From assembly GCF_001605885.1 (NCBI RefSeq), contig NZ_LRPE01000002.1:31653-95652 (forward strand): 64,000 nt of DNA, written 5' to 3'. Of this stretch, positions 26,757-36,269 are shown in pieces. Both the position numbers and the translations under genes were made by a program. Within the stretch, counting starts at the first letter, position 1; every line of letters begins with the position of its first letter. Below the pieces are notes generated by a model, which was not told where the DNA came from, searched no databases, and worked only from the letters and a program-made list of their open reading frames with translations. This DNA is from Acinetobacter lactucae (GTDB lineage: Bacteria; Pseudomonadota; Gammaproteobacteria; Pseudomonadales; Moraxellaceae).

Positions 26757-28334
26757 TTAGATCGCTTCTCTAGTCATTTCACCATTTACAAGTCTTAAAA
26801 TCTGGAATGGGTTGCTGTCTTTTAAGGCTTCCGGCAACAAACTTTGTGGATAGTTCTGGTAACACACAGGACGCAAATAACGGTCAATTGCCAAAGTTCC
26901 AACTGATGTACCTCTTGCATCAGAAGTCGCTGGGTATGGCCCACCGTGCACCATGGCATCGCACACCTCAACACCCGTTGGATAACCATTTATAAGTAAT
27001 CGACCGGCTTTTTCTTCTAATACAGGAACCACATCCGCAAACTCGGTTAAGTCTGCTTCATCGGCGATTAAAGTTGCAGTGAGCTGACCATTCATACTTT
27101 GTAGCGCTTGCACAAGTTGGACTTTATCTTCAACCTCAATCACCACTGTTGCTGGACCAAAGATTTCTTCTTGTAAAAGCTGGTCACCTGCGAGTAATAG
27201 CTCAACATCAGCTTTAAATAGTTGTGGCTGTGCCTGATTGCCTTGCTGGGCTTGACCTGCCAAATGTTCAATGCCTTGATGCTCGGTTAAATGCTCAAGA
27301 CCAGCGATATAGCTTTTTAAGGTTCCGGCATTCAGCATAGTTTGTGCAGGCTTAGCGCCCATAATTTCGGTTAGGTTGCGAATGAGCTGGCTAAATTCAG
27401 CTGATTTAATACCTAAAATTAAACCTGGATTGGTACAGAACTGACCACAGCCTAAAACAACTGAGTCGGCTAAGTCCTGTGCAATTTTTTCACCACGGTT
27501 TTTCAAGGCTTCCGGTAACATCAGCATCGGGTTAATACTGCTCATTTCCGCAAAGACTGGAATCGGTTGTGGACGGGCTGCGGCCATGTCACATAAAGCA
27601 CGGCCACCGCGAAGAGAACCTGTAAAGCCTACAGCCTGTATTAAAGGATGCTTAACCAGTGGTTCACCCACGCCATTACCGTAGATCATGTTAAATACAC
27701 CTTTAGGCATATTTGATTTTTCTACGGCACGTTCGATTGCCTGAGCTACAAAGTCTGCTGTCGCCATGTGACCACTATGCGCTTTCACCACTACAGAGCA
27801 GCCTGCGGCGAGTGCCGAAGCAGTATCGCCACCCGCAGTTGAAAAGGCTAAAGGGAAGTTACTTGCGCCAAAGACTGCTACAGGGCCAACACCAATTTTA
27901 ATCTGGCGCAAGTCTGGGCGAGGTAAAGGCTGACGCTCAGGCAAAGCTGTATCAATACGGGCACCTAAAAAGTCACCACGACGTAACACTTTAGCAAACA
28001 GGCGCATTTGTCCACTGGTACGGCCACGTTCACCTTGCAAACGGGCAAGTGGCAAAGCGGTTTCCTGTGAGATGATTTCAAGAAAATCTGCACCCAAAGC
28101 ATCAAGCTCATCGGCAATATTTTCTAAAAAGGCAGCACGCTGTTCAGGTGATGTATGACGATAAGTCTTAAAGACTTGGCTAGCCACTCCACAGGCCTGA
28201 TTAATTTCCTGTTCGGTTGCATGGTGAAACTCATAAGGCAAAGCCTCACCCGTTGTTGCATTCACACTTTTCAATAAAGTTGTACTTTGTGCACTACGTG
28301 AACCGCCAATAAAGTTGTGTCCGATAATGGTCAT
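26757..28334 (-). CDS. alpha-ketoglutaric semialdehyde dehydrogenase
   Basis: An aldehyde dehydrogenase of 525 aa of the 2,5-dioxovalerate (KGSA) class, converting alpha-ketoglutaric semialdehyde to alpha-ketoglutarate with NAD(P)+. The start IGHNFIGGSRSAQS and the long C-terminus (VCYQNYPQSLLPEALKD) typify KGSADH of the type found with IlvD-family sugar-acid dehydratases. The catalytic Cys lies in LGCGQFCTNPGL and the general-base Glu in PVFAEMSSINPM. It is the last gene of the minus-strand unit (FAH protein, IlvD/Edd dehydratase, this gene), 16 bases after the dehydratase. Together these form a non-phosphorylating pentonate or hexarate route to the TCA cycle. Confidence 0.9.
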   Translation of the reverse strand: MTIIGHNFIGGSRSAQSTTLLKSVNATTGEALPYEFHHATEQEINQACGVASQVFKTYRHTSPEQRAAFLENIADELDALGADFLEIISQETALPLARLQGERGRTSGQMRLFAKVLRRGDFLGARIDTALPERQPLPRPDLRQIKIGVGPVAVFGASNFPLAFSTAGGDTASALAAGCSVVVKAHSGHMATADFVAQAIERAVEKSNMPKGVFNMIYGNGVGEPLVKHPLIQAVGFTGSLRGGRALCDMAAARPQPIPVFAEMSSINPMLMLPEALKNRGEKIAQDLADSVVLGCGQFCTNPGLILGIKSAEFSQLIRNLTEIMGAKPAQTMLNAGTLKSYIAGLEHLTEHQGIEHLAGQAQQGNQAQPQLFKADVELLLAGDQLLQEEIFGPATVVIEVEDKVQLVQALQSMNGQLTATLIADEADLTEFADVVPVLEEKAGRLLINGYPTGVEVCDAMVHGGPYPATSDARGTSVGTLAIDRYLRPVCYQNYPQSLLPEALKDSNPFQILRLVNGEMTREAI

Positions 28335-28350
28335 AACAAATATCCTGAAA

Positions 28351-30138
28351 TTAATGAGAGTGTCTTGGAAGGTTGTCTTGATTTACGACTCGCATATATA
28401 AAGTTGCAGGTTCCAAACAACCACCAGTAGATAATTGGCCAACCATATTGCGATACATTTCTTGCCAAGGCGTTTGAGAGGCAGAGACAGTTGGTTTCCA
28501 TTCACGGCGGCGTTGTTCTAACTCTTCGTCAGAAATGAGTACGTTAACGGAGCGTTTATTGAGATCAATGCGTAAACGGTCATTGGTCTTTAATAAAGCA
28601 ATTCCACCGCCTACCGCCGCTTCGGGTGACATATTTAAAATAGAAGGGCTGGCAGACGTACCACTTTGGCGGCCATCTCCTAAGCAAGGCAGTGAATCAA
28701 TCCCTTTTTTAATTAACTCCGCTGGAGGAGCCATATTGACGACTTCTGCGCTACCCGGATAACCAACAGTACCAGCACCACGGATGACCAAAATACAATG
28801 TTCATCAATGTTTAAAGCAGGGTCATTAATTCGTGCATGATAGTCCTCAGGACCTTCAAAAACGATCGCACGTGCTTCAAAGCTATTTTCACTATTTGGG
28901 TCAGATAAATAGGTTTTCTTAAATGCTTCACCCACGACAGACATTTTCATAATGGCGCTGTCAAAGAAATTGCCGCTAAGCACAATAAAACCTGCACCAT
29001 GTTTCAATGGTTGTTCATAAGGGAAGATGACATCTGCATTTGAAGTTTTTGCATTTTTAGCAATTTCCCCAATTGTTTTACCGCTGACTGATGCACAGTC
29101 TTCATGTAAAACGCCTGCTTTTTGTAATTCATGCAAAACAGCAGGAACACCGCCAGCACGGTGGAAACCTTCACCCAAATATTTGCCCGCTGGCATACAG
29201 TTTACAATGAGCGGAATGCTTTCCCCAACGCGTTGCCAATCTTCTAAACTCAGCTCAATCCCCATATGACGAGCAATTGCAATGAGGTGAGGAGGGCAAT
29301 TACTTGATGCACCTAATGCTGAAGCTACCGCAATGGCATTTTCAAATGATTGTTTGTTCATGATTTTAGAAGGGCGTAAATCTTCTAGAACCATTTCACA
29401 AATTCTTTTGCCTGTCATATAGGCCATTTGCCCACGTTCACGATACGGCGCTGGAATACTTGCACATGTCGGTAAAGACATGCCCAAAGCTTCTGCCAAG
29501 GCATTCATAGAAAGTGCAGTGCCCATAGTGTTGCAATGTCCGACCGAAGGCGATGCTGAAGTGGTCATTTCCATGAACCCTTCATAATCAATTTCACCGG
29601 TGGCAAGTAAATTTCTGGCATGCCAAAGCACAGTACCAGAACCAATTAACTCACCTTTAAAATGACCATCTAGCATTGGTCCACCAGACAACACAATGGC
29701 TGGTATATCTGTTGTTGCGGCAGCCATTAAACAAGCAGGTGTAGTTTTGTCACAACCTGTGGTTAGCACCACACCATCAAGCGGATAGCCATGTAATATT
29801 TCAACTAAGCCTAAGTAAGCTAAATTTCTGTCTAAGGCAGCAGTAGGGCGACGGGTTTGTTCTGCAATCGGGTGAACGGGGAATTCCATGGGAATACCAC
29901 CCGCATCTCGAATACCTGCTTTAACCCGTTCAGCAAGTTCTTTGTGATGACGGTTACATGGAGTTAAATCACTGCCCGTTTGTGCAATACCAATAATCGG
30001 GCGACCTGATTGTAGTTCGGCACGGGTCAGGCCATAATTCATATAACGCTCAACATAGAGTGCTGTCATGTCGGCATGTTCAGGATCATCAAACCATTCT
30101 TGGCTACGTAAAAAAATCCGTTTATTTTGATCATTCAT
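28351..30138 (-). CDS. IlvD/Edd-family sugar-acid dehydratase
   Basis: A [2Fe-2S] dehydratase of 595 aa resembling L-arabinonate and D-xylonate dehydratases. The three expected cluster Cys are C61 (DLTPCNRHH), C129 (TTGCDKTTPAC) and C202 (GHCNTMGTA). The last also sits in the segment around the Mg site. The C-terminal domain has GRQSGTSASPSILNMSPEAA, where the catalytic Ser region lies. It removes water from an aldonate to give a 2-keto-3-deoxy acid. The exact sugar cannot be read from sequence. It lies between the FAH-family and KGSADH genes, as in Weimberg-type pathways. Confidence 0.9.
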   Translation of the reverse strand: MNDQNKRIFLRSQEWFDDPEHADMTALYVERYMNYGLTRAELQSGRPIIGIAQTGSDLTPCNRHHKELAERVKAGIRDAGGIPMEFPVHPIAEQTRRPTAALDRNLAYLGLVEILHGYPLDGVVLTTGCDKTTPACLMAAATTDIPAIVLSGGPMLDGHFKGELIGSGTVLWHARNLLATGEIDYEGFMEMTTSASPSVGHCNTMGTALSMNALAEALGMSLPTCASIPAPYRERGQMAYMTGKRICEMVLEDLRPSKIMNKQSFENAIAVASALGASSNCPPHLIAIARHMGIELSLEDWQRVGESIPLIVNCMPAGKYLGEGFHRAGGVPAVLHELQKAGVLHEDCASVSGKTIGEIAKNAKTSNADVIFPYEQPLKHGAGFIVLSGNFFDSAIMKMSVVGEAFKKTYLSDPNSENSFEARAIVFEGPEDYHARINDPALNIDEHCILVIRGAGTVGYPGSAEVVNMAPPAELIKKGIDSLPCLGDGRQSGTSASPSILNMSPEAAVGGGIALLKTNDRLRIDLNKRSVNVLISDEELEQRRREWKPTVSASQTPWQEMYRNMVGQLSTGGCLEPATLYMRVVNQDNLPRHSH

Positions 30139-30225
30139 TTTTTGATCCCTTCACTCATACTTTTTGAAATTTAGTTTATTCACGAGATGAATCTTACAAT
30201 TCAGCCGATCGATAATACGTGAAAA

Positions 30226-31401
30226 TTACAGTAATTCACGTTGCTTTAAATTACGCATCAAAGCATTTATTCCAAAATTCCACGGCGTTGCTTTGTCGCT
30301 GGTCATAACCGTGTTGTATAAAGTACCAAGTTTAGGTGAATGAATACGGACGACATCTCCGACTTTATGGGTAAAGCCAGCCCCAGCTTGTTCACGATCT
30401 TGAGTAGGCGCAAATAAAGTTCCCAAAAACAGAACAAAACCGTCTGGATATTGATGATTTTCATTGAGGGTTTGTTGAATTAAATCTTCTGGGTCACGGC
30501 TAATTTGAGACATGGAACTCACACCATTGAGCACAAAGTTATCTGTCCCTTCAATTTTCAGTTCAACATCGCAAGCACGAATGTCATTTAAAGTAAAAGT
30601 ATTATCAAAAAGGCGAATAAACGGTCCGATTGCACACGATGCGTTATTATCTTTGGCTTTACTCAACAGTAAGGCGCTACGGCCTTCAAAGTCCCTTAGA
30701 TTCACATCGTTTCCTAAAGTTGCGCCTAAAATTTTACCGTGGCTATTTGCAACCAATACAACTTCTGGTTCCGGATTATTCCATTCAGATTTCGGGTGAA
30801 TACCAATATTTTGGCCAGTTCCCACAGCCGCTAAAACGGGTGCTTTAGTAAAAATCTCAGCGTCGGTACCAATGCCCACCTCAAGATATTGAGACCACAT
30901 TTTTTGCTCAATTAAATATTCTTTGAGTTGAAGGGCTTTTTCCGAGCCGGGTTCGATTGTTTTTAAATTATCACCGATTACCCCTTGTACCACTTCACGG
31001 ATCGATTGAGCTTTTTGTGCATCGCCACCAGCTTGTTCTTCAATCACACGCTCTAACATGCTTGCTGCAAAAGTAACACCAGCCGCTTTAATCACTTGTA
31101 AATCGATAGGGGCTAAAAAATATGCCTTGTTTGTATCTGGCTCAGCGACTGTATTGGCAAATAACTCATCAATTGATCCAACTAATTTTCCTTCAATTTC
31201 AGATAAAGCTTTTAAAGGATCAGTGCTTTCAAGCAACTGAGAAATCGTGTGGAACTTTTCAGAAATATCAAAAACCTGATCGCCTTTTAAAAGAATCGGA
31301 GATGGACCGGAAATTTGATTTGGAATCCACGCACGGCCAATTAAACATCCTTGAGTAGCATCGTCTGGTAATGAGTTCTGGGAATTTAAGGTAAAGTTCA
31401 T
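30226..31401 (-). CDS. FAH-family 2-keto-3-deoxy sugar-acid dehydratase (XylX-like)
   Basis: A fumarylacetoacetate hydrolase-fold protein of 391 aa, longer than FAH hydrolases and close in size to XylX of Caulobacter, which dehydrates 2-keto-3-deoxypentonate to alpha-ketoglutaric semialdehyde. The metal motif is visible in NNPEPEVVLVANSHG, with NDVNLRDFEGRSALLLSKAKD after it and a C-terminal GDVVRIHSPKLGTL segment. It is first in the unit with the IlvD/Edd dehydratase and the KGSA dehydrogenase, so the three would convert an aldonate to alpha-ketoglutarate. A sugar dehydrogenase and lactonase for the first steps are not in the window. Function is inferred from fold and context. Confidence 0.8.
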   Translation of the reverse strand: MNFTLNSQNSLPDDATQGCLIGRAWIPNQISGPSPILLKGDQVFDISEKFHTISQLLESTDPLKALSEIEGKLVGSIDELFANTVAEPDTNKAYFLAPIDLQVIKAAGVTFAASMLERVIEEQAGGDAQKAQSIREVVQGVIGDNLKTIEPGSEKALQLKEYLIEQKMWSQYLEVGIGTDAEIFTKAPVLAAVGTGQNIGIHPKSEWNNPEPEVVLVANSHGKILGATLGNDVNLRDFEGRSALLLSKAKDNNASCAIGPFIRLFDNTFTLNDIRACDVELKIEGTDNFVLNGVSSMSQISRDPEDLIQQTLNENHQYPDGFVLFLGTLFAPTQDREQAGAGFTHKVGDVVRIHSPKLGTLYNTVMTSDKATPWNFGINALMRNLKQRELL

Positions 31402-31512
31402 TTAAAGCATCCTTCTTTTATTTGAAATCATGATATGTTTCTTATTTAATAAACACCAATCGTAATAATTTAATTATTAATAACGAAAAGTTATCGAAAA
31501 GGATTTTTTTAA

Positions 31513-32448
31513 ATGGCAGATTTGACATACTCAAGCTTAAATAATTGGTTGAAATTCAAACATTTGGTTCTTCTTGAAACTTTAGCAAGAACCAATAACA
31601 TGCATTCGGCCGCCGAGCAGATGAACTTAAGTCAGCCTGCGGTGAGTAAAATGCTAAAAGAAATTGAGAGTCTTCTGGGGTTTCAGGTCTTTGAGCGACT
31701 GCCTCGAAATATGCCAGTAACAGCTTTGGGCGAGCACGTGATTCGATATGCGCAGCGAGTTTTAAATGATGCAAAGCATTTTGTCGAAGACATAGAAATT
31801 TTACGGTTGGGCGGTCACGGTTTTTTAAAAGTAGGTGGTATCTTTGCCGCAACCGCAGTGGTGATTCCAAACTCCATTATTGAGATTAAGAAACAATGGC
31901 CCTTACTTTCTATCGATGTTGTTGAACAAACCAGTGACCATTTAATGGAAATGTTAAGTGAGCATACTCTAGATTTAGCCATAGGCCGTTTTACCGATGT
32001 GACACAAAGTCAGTTTTTTGATTTTCAACCTTTAGGCCCAGAGCCGTTTTGTATTGTAGTTAATCATGCTCATCCATGTGCCCAGAAAAAGTTTTGTACA
32101 TTAGAAGAATTACTAAATTGGCCATGGGTACTCTATCCTAAAGGAACGCCAATTCGAGAACGTATGGAAGGTGCATTTGCCAGAGCAAAAGTCAAAATTC
32201 CTTTAAATACGGTCAATACCATGTCGATGCAGACCTTTTTGCAGATCTTGAAAGGCGCCCCTATGGTGGGAATGTTGCCCGAAGCGATGGTGATTGATCA
32301 GGTAAAAGAAGGGCAATTACAGATTTTAGAAACAGATCTAATTTTAGATGCGCAGGATTATGGAGTTTTGACGCGCAAAGATGAGCCAGTATCTGATATT
32401 GCAGCAGCATTTATTAATATCTTACTTAAAAATGCAAAACGTAAATAA
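31513..32448 (+). CDS. LysR-family regulator of sugar-acid genes
   Basis: A 311-residue LysR protein of the GbpR/CbbR-like type, with a winged helix at about 15-75 (NNMHSAAEQMNLSQPAVSKMLKEIE) and an effector domain at about 100-305 (FLKVGGIFAATAVVIPNSI). It is divergent from the FAH/IlvD/KGSADH unit, with 111 bases between, and is followed in the same direction by the DenD/transporter/GarR genes, so it may control both arms. The ATG follows AAAAGGA. The effector is probably a sugar acid or its keto-deoxy derivative; this is inference. Confidence 0.85.
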   Translation: MADLTYSSLNNWLKFKHLVLLETLARTNNMHSAAEQMNLSQPAVSKMLKEIESLLGFQVFERLPRNMPVTALGEHVIRYAQRVLNDAKHFVEDIEILRLGGHGFLKVGGIFAATAVVIPNSIIEIKKQWPLLSIDVVEQTSDHLMEMLSEHTLDLAIGRFTDVTQSQFFDFQPLGPEPFCIVVNHAHPCAQKKFCTLEELLNWPWVLYPKGTPIRERMEGAFARAKVKIPLNTVNTMSMQTFLQILKGAPMVGMLPEAMVIDQVKEGQLQILETDLILDAQDYGVLTRKDEPVSDIAAAFINILLKNAKRK

Positions 32449-32660
32449 AGTATTCAGCCTCAAGCAGGGTTCGGTTTGAAGTTTTAAAACTAAAAGACAA
32501 CTTGCTTTGTTTAGTAAATTTATAAACATAAAACTGATATTAAAAAGTTATCAATATTTAGAAAATATTCATTGGAAATTATTGAAAGGACTCCTTATCG
32601 TTTAATTCACGACAATTACAAAAGTTTTTAAGTGAATAAAAACTAGGAAAGGACCTCTAT

Positions 32661-33632
32661 ATGAATGTGCTAATCACTGGTGGAACAGGTTTTATTGGAA
32701 AGCAAATTGCCAAAGAGATCTTAAAAGCTGGCAGTTTAACTTTAGATAACAATAAACCTGAACCCATCGATAAAATTATTCTATTTGATGCATTTGCTGG
32801 CGATGATTTGCCACAAGATCCAAGAATTGAAGTGATTGTAGGTGATATTACCGATAAAACTACAGTTGCTCATATTACAGAAAATATTGATGTCGTTTGG
32901 CATTTGGCCGCTGTGGTGAGTTCAGCAGCAGAGGCTGATTTTGATTTAGGTATGGATGTTAATTTGTATGGACTCCTAAATTTATTAGAAGAATTAAGAA
33001 AGAAACAAACCACGCCTCGAGTTATTTTTGCTAGCGGCTGTGCTGTATTTGGTGGTCAATTACCAGAAGTTGTGACAGATGAGACAGTGGTTACACCAAA
33101 GTCTTCTTACGGCATGCAAAAAGCAGTAGGAGAATTACTTGTTTCAGATTACTCAAGAAAAGGCTTTATTGATGGCCGTATTTTAAGACTACCGACGATT
33201 GTAGTTCGTCCAGGCAAACCCAATAAAGCGGCATCGACATTTTTTAGCTCAATCATCCGTGAACCGTTAAAAGGTGAAACGGCCGTTTGCCCAGTACCGT
33301 CAGATACTCCAGTTTTTGTTACTTCACCGCGACGTTGTGTTGAATCAATGATTAAAGCGGCATCAATTTCTTCAGATGTACTTCAAGACAACCGAATCAT
33401 TCCTCTACCGGGATTAACAGTCACGGTTAAAGAAATGCTTGAGGCACTAGAAAAAGTTGCGGGTAAACAAGCAACTGATTTAGTGCAATGGCAAGAAGAC
33501 AAAACCATTCAACGTATTGTTAAAAGTTGGCCTGTTCAGGTGAAAGCTGAATATGCCGAATCTTTAGGTTTCCAAGCAGATAAAAATTTTGAAAGCGTGA
33601 TTCAGGCACATATAGAAGATACCCAAAATTAA
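32661..33632 (+). CDS. NAD-dependent epimerase/dehydratase-type dehydrogenase (DenD-like)
   Basis: An extended short-chain dehydrogenase of 323 aa. The cofactor motif GGTGFIG is at residues 7-13, the catalytic Tyr-Lys in SSYGMQKAVGE (about Y150 and K154), and FDAF follows the second strand. The sequence resembles D-erythronate dehydrogenase (DenD), which oxidises C2 of four-carbon sugar acids. Its 212-base leader has no gene. It starts a three-gene unit with an anion transporter and a GarR-type reductase. A role in oxidising a C4-C6 sugar acid is likely, but the substrate is unknown. Confidence 0.8.
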   Translation: MNVLITGGTGFIGKQIAKEILKAGSLTLDNNKPEPIDKIILFDAFAGDDLPQDPRIEVIVGDITDKTTVAHITENIDVVWHLAAVVSSAAEADFDLGMDVNLYGLLNLLEELRKKQTTPRVIFASGCAVFGGQLPEVVTDETVVTPKSSYGMQKAVGELLVSDYSRKGFIDGRILRLPTIVVRPGKPNKAASTFFSSIIREPLKGETAVCPVPSDTPVFVTSPRRCVESMIKAASISSDVLQDNRIIPLPGLTVTVKEMLEALEKVAGKQATDLVQWQEDKTIQRIVKSWPVQVKAEYAESLGFQADKNFESVIQAHIEDTQN

Positions 33633-33665
33633 TGGCAGTGATCGCCAGTTGATGTGAGAGTTATT

Positions 33666-35042
33666 ATGGAAGATATCAAAAATGTAACTGCTCTCGAAGA
33701 GCAGACAATCAAACGTATTTCGAATCGAATTATCCCGTTTCTCATTATTCTTTTCATTATGGCATTTCTAGACAGGACCAATATTGGTTTTGCTGCCCTA
33801 CACATGAATGATGCACTTGGAATTACTCAAACCATTTTTGGTCTAGGTGCAGGTGTATTTTTTCTAGGTTATTTTATTGCAGAAGTTCCAAGTAATATTT
33901 TGCTTCATCGTTTTGGAGCACGAATCTGGATTGCCCGAATCATGATTACTTGGGGCATTATTGCTGCACTGATGGGCTTTATTCATAGCGGTACGCAGTT
34001 TATTGTTTTACGGTTTTTACTCGGTATTGCAGAAGCGGGTTTCTTTCCGGGTGTTATCTTTTATTTAACCTTATGGTTTCCTGCAAAATATCGTGCCCGT
34101 GTCTTTGCAACGTTTTATCTTGGATTGCCAATTGCTCAAATTATTGGAGCACCAATTTCAGTAGGTCTTATGCAATGGGGTAATAGCATTGGCTATGAAG
34201 GCTGGCGTTTGATGTATGTGCTAGAAGGTATTCCATCCATTATTTTGGGCTTAGTTTGTCTTAAATATTTAACCAATAACCCAAAAGAAGCAGAATGGTT
34301 AACGGCTGAACAGCGTCAGTGGTTAATGACTACACTAGAGCGTGAAGAAAGAGAAAAAGAGCAATCTGCCGATGCTGCTTTAACCAAAGGTGAACTCATT
34401 AAACAAGTGTTTAAAAACCCTTTAGTGTGGATTATGGCAATTGTGTATTTTGGAATTACCTCTGGTTCAAATGCAATGTTCTTCTTCTTACCAAGTGTTT
34501 TAGAATCATTCCGTAATACATTTGGTATGCAAATTAGCCTTATTCAAAATGGTTTACTCACTGCAATTCCATATGCATTTGCAGCTATTGGTATGGTTTT
34601 ATGGAGCCGCCGCTCTGACCGTAAACAAGAGCGTTATAAACACGGTGCGTGTGCTGCACTTATGGCTGCATTAGCAATTGCGATTGCACTACTTGTAAAT
34701 CAACCGTGGGCTATTATTGCGGGCTTTATCTTTCTTGCAATTGGTGTGTTTAGCGCAATTAACATTTTCTGGACCATTCCTGGGCAAACTTTAACGGGAG
34801 TGGGGGCCGCAGCCGGAATTGGATTAATTAACTCGGTAGGTAATTTAAGTGGTTTTACTGGCCCATATTTAACTGGATATTTATATACGACCACAGGCAC
34901 CTATACAGTCGCATTCCTTGCCATTGCAGGCTTTGTAGCGATGGGCGGCTTAGGACTATTGCTATTAGCAAAGTTAAAATCGAATAGCTTAAAAGTAGAA
35001 CAACAGCAACTTAAAGTTCGAACAGCTACGGAGATGAAATAA
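33666..35042 (+). CDS. ACS-family MFS sugar-acid transporter
   Basis: A 12-helix major facilitator of 458 aa of the anion:cation symporter family. TM1 has the family motif LDRTNIGFAALHMN, and loop 4-5 has GIAEAGFFPGVIFYLTLWFP, the ACS signature. The large central loop (GELIKQVFKNPLVW) is typical. ATG at 33666 is chosen because GTG at 33654 has a weak ribosome-binding site. The stop codon overlaps the next ATG by one base (TAATG). Uptake of the sugar acid or aldarate used by the surrounding enzymes is inferred. Confidence 0.88.
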   Translation: MEDIKNVTALEEQTIKRISNRIIPFLIILFIMAFLDRTNIGFAALHMNDALGITQTIFGLGAGVFFLGYFIAEVPSNILLHRFGARIWIARIMITWGIIAALMGFIHSGTQFIVLRFLLGIAEAGFFPGVIFYLTLWFPAKYRARVFATFYLGLPIAQIIGAPISVGLMQWGNSIGYEGWRLMYVLEGIPSIILGLVCLKYLTNNPKEAEWLTAEQRQWLMTTLEREEREKEQSADAALTKGELIKQVFKNPLVWIMAIVYFGITSGSNAMFFFLPSVLESFRNTFGMQISLIQNGLLTAIPYAFAAIGMVLWSRRSDRKQERYKHGACAALMAALAIAIALLVNQPWAIIAGFIFLAIGVFSAINIFWTIPGQTLTGVGAAAGIGLINSVGNLSGFTGPYLTGYLYTTTGTYTVAFLAIAGFVAMGGLGLLLLAKLKSNSLKVEQQQLKVRTATEMK

Positions 35043-35914
35043 TGGCGACCATCGGATTTGTGGGAACAGGCATTATGGGCATGCCGATGGCTATGAATTT
35101 ACTGAAGGCAGGTCATCAACTTAAGGTCTGGAATAGAACTTCCTCTAAAGCAGATAGTTTAAAAGAGGCGGGTGCCCAAGTTTGCTCTGAACTTGAACAA
35201 GTCGGAAAAGATGTAGAGTTTCTAATTTGTATGCTTAGCGACGGGAAAACCTGTGATGAAATTCTGTTTAAAAAACACGGTGCAATTTCACAGCTAAAAC
35301 CTGAAAGCACGGTTATTGTCATGAGTTCAATACCGGTTGAAGTTGCAAAGACACAAAGTGAAAAGTGTAAAGAAAGAGGACTTAGATACTTAGATGCTCC
35401 TGTTTCTGGCGGTGAAAAAGGTGCCCAAAATGCAAGTCTCGCCATTATGGTGGGCGGTGACGCTAAAACGTTTTCACAGGCTGAAACTATTTTAAGTGCA
35501 ATGGGCCGACCAATTTTAGTGGGTGGGACTGGCTGCGGAATGCTCGCAAAACTTGTAAATCAAATGATTGTAGCCACCACTATTGCAACAGTAAGTGAAG
35601 GTTTATTGCTTGCCAGTAAAGCGGGCGCCGATCCTATTAAGCTAAAACAAGCACTCACAGGAGGCTTTGCCGATTCTCCAATTTTACAGCAGCATGGCGA
35701 GCGTATATTAAATCGAGATTTTAAACCTGGTGGCACTGCTCGAAACCAGCATAAAGATATTCATACAGCCGTTAGCTATGCTAAATCACTTGAATTGAAT
35801 TTGCCTATCGCCCAACAAGTGAGTCAATTGTTTGAAAATATGCTTGCTGCTGGAGACGGTGAGTTGGATCATTCTGGTTTAATTCGTGAACTTGAGCGAA
35901 TGAATCACGTTTAA
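35042..35914 (+). CDS. beta-hydroxyacid dehydrogenase, GarR/3-HIBADH family
   Basis: An NAD(P)-dependent oxidoreductase of 290 aa similar to tartronate semialdehyde reductase. The Rossmann motif GFVGTGIMGMPMA is at residues 5-17, the substrate-binding DAPVSGGEKGAQNASLAIMVGG at about 117-138, and the catalytic Lys in GCGMLAKLVNQ. The domain-swapped C-terminal half contains the NQHKDIHTAVSYA segment. It is translationally coupled to the transporter gene (TAATG). It may reduce tartronate semialdehyde or oxidise a threonate-like acid; the sequence does not choose. Two tandem hairpins follow. Confidence 0.85.
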   Translation: MATIGFVGTGIMGMPMAMNLLKAGHQLKVWNRTSSKADSLKEAGAQVCSELEQVGKDVEFLICMLSDGKTCDEILFKKHGAISQLKPESTVIVMSSIPVEVAKTQSEKCKERGLRYLDAPVSGGEKGAQNASLAIMVGGDAKTFSQAETILSAMGRPILVGGTGCGMLAKLVNQMIVATTIATVSEGLLLASKAGADPIKLKQALTGGFADSPILQQHGERILNRDFKPGGTARNQHKDIHTAVSYAKSLELNLPIAQQVSQLFENMLAAGDGELDHSGLIRELERMNHV

Positions 35915-35942
35915 TCATGTTTAAATATCTTAATAGGTAATT

Positions 35943-35992
35943 GATTGATGCAGCAGAACTATTGCTGCATCAATCGCTCTATCAATTAGAGC
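35943..35992 (+). terminator. tandem hairpins after the sugar-acid unit
   Basis: A 13-bp perfect inverted repeat (arms GATTGATGCAGCA at 35943-35955 and its complement at 35963-35975), immediately followed by GCTCTA/TAGAGC (35976-35992). There is no T run, so termination or mRNA protection is inferred. Confidence 0.5.
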
Positions 35993-36269
35993 ACTATTTA
36001 ACTTCGATAACGATTGCTTATTTACAACAAATTAGGAGGCTAAAATTAAGCTGACAAACCCCAATTCCTCCAATAAAAAACTTGCTATTTAATCTATATG
36101 GATTATTATTTTTCTTTTAAAGATGAACGCTCTTAAACAAAATAGTTAGAAATTTTTGAATTCATCTTTGATTGTTTGACTTACTTATAAGGCCAATATA
36201 TTAAATTTTGGTTTATTTATTATGTCTATGCCCTTAAGGAATTTAATTTTAACTGAATTGTGGAATCTA
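35993..36269. promoter_or_regulatory. TetR upstream region with operator copy 1
   Basis: No gene is seen. AATCTATATGGATT at 36091-36104 matches two copies upstream of the lipoprotein gene at 37198, and the flanking TATTTAA and ATTATTATTTT are also shared. It is probably the autoregulatory site of the TetR gene that follows. Confidence 0.55.
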
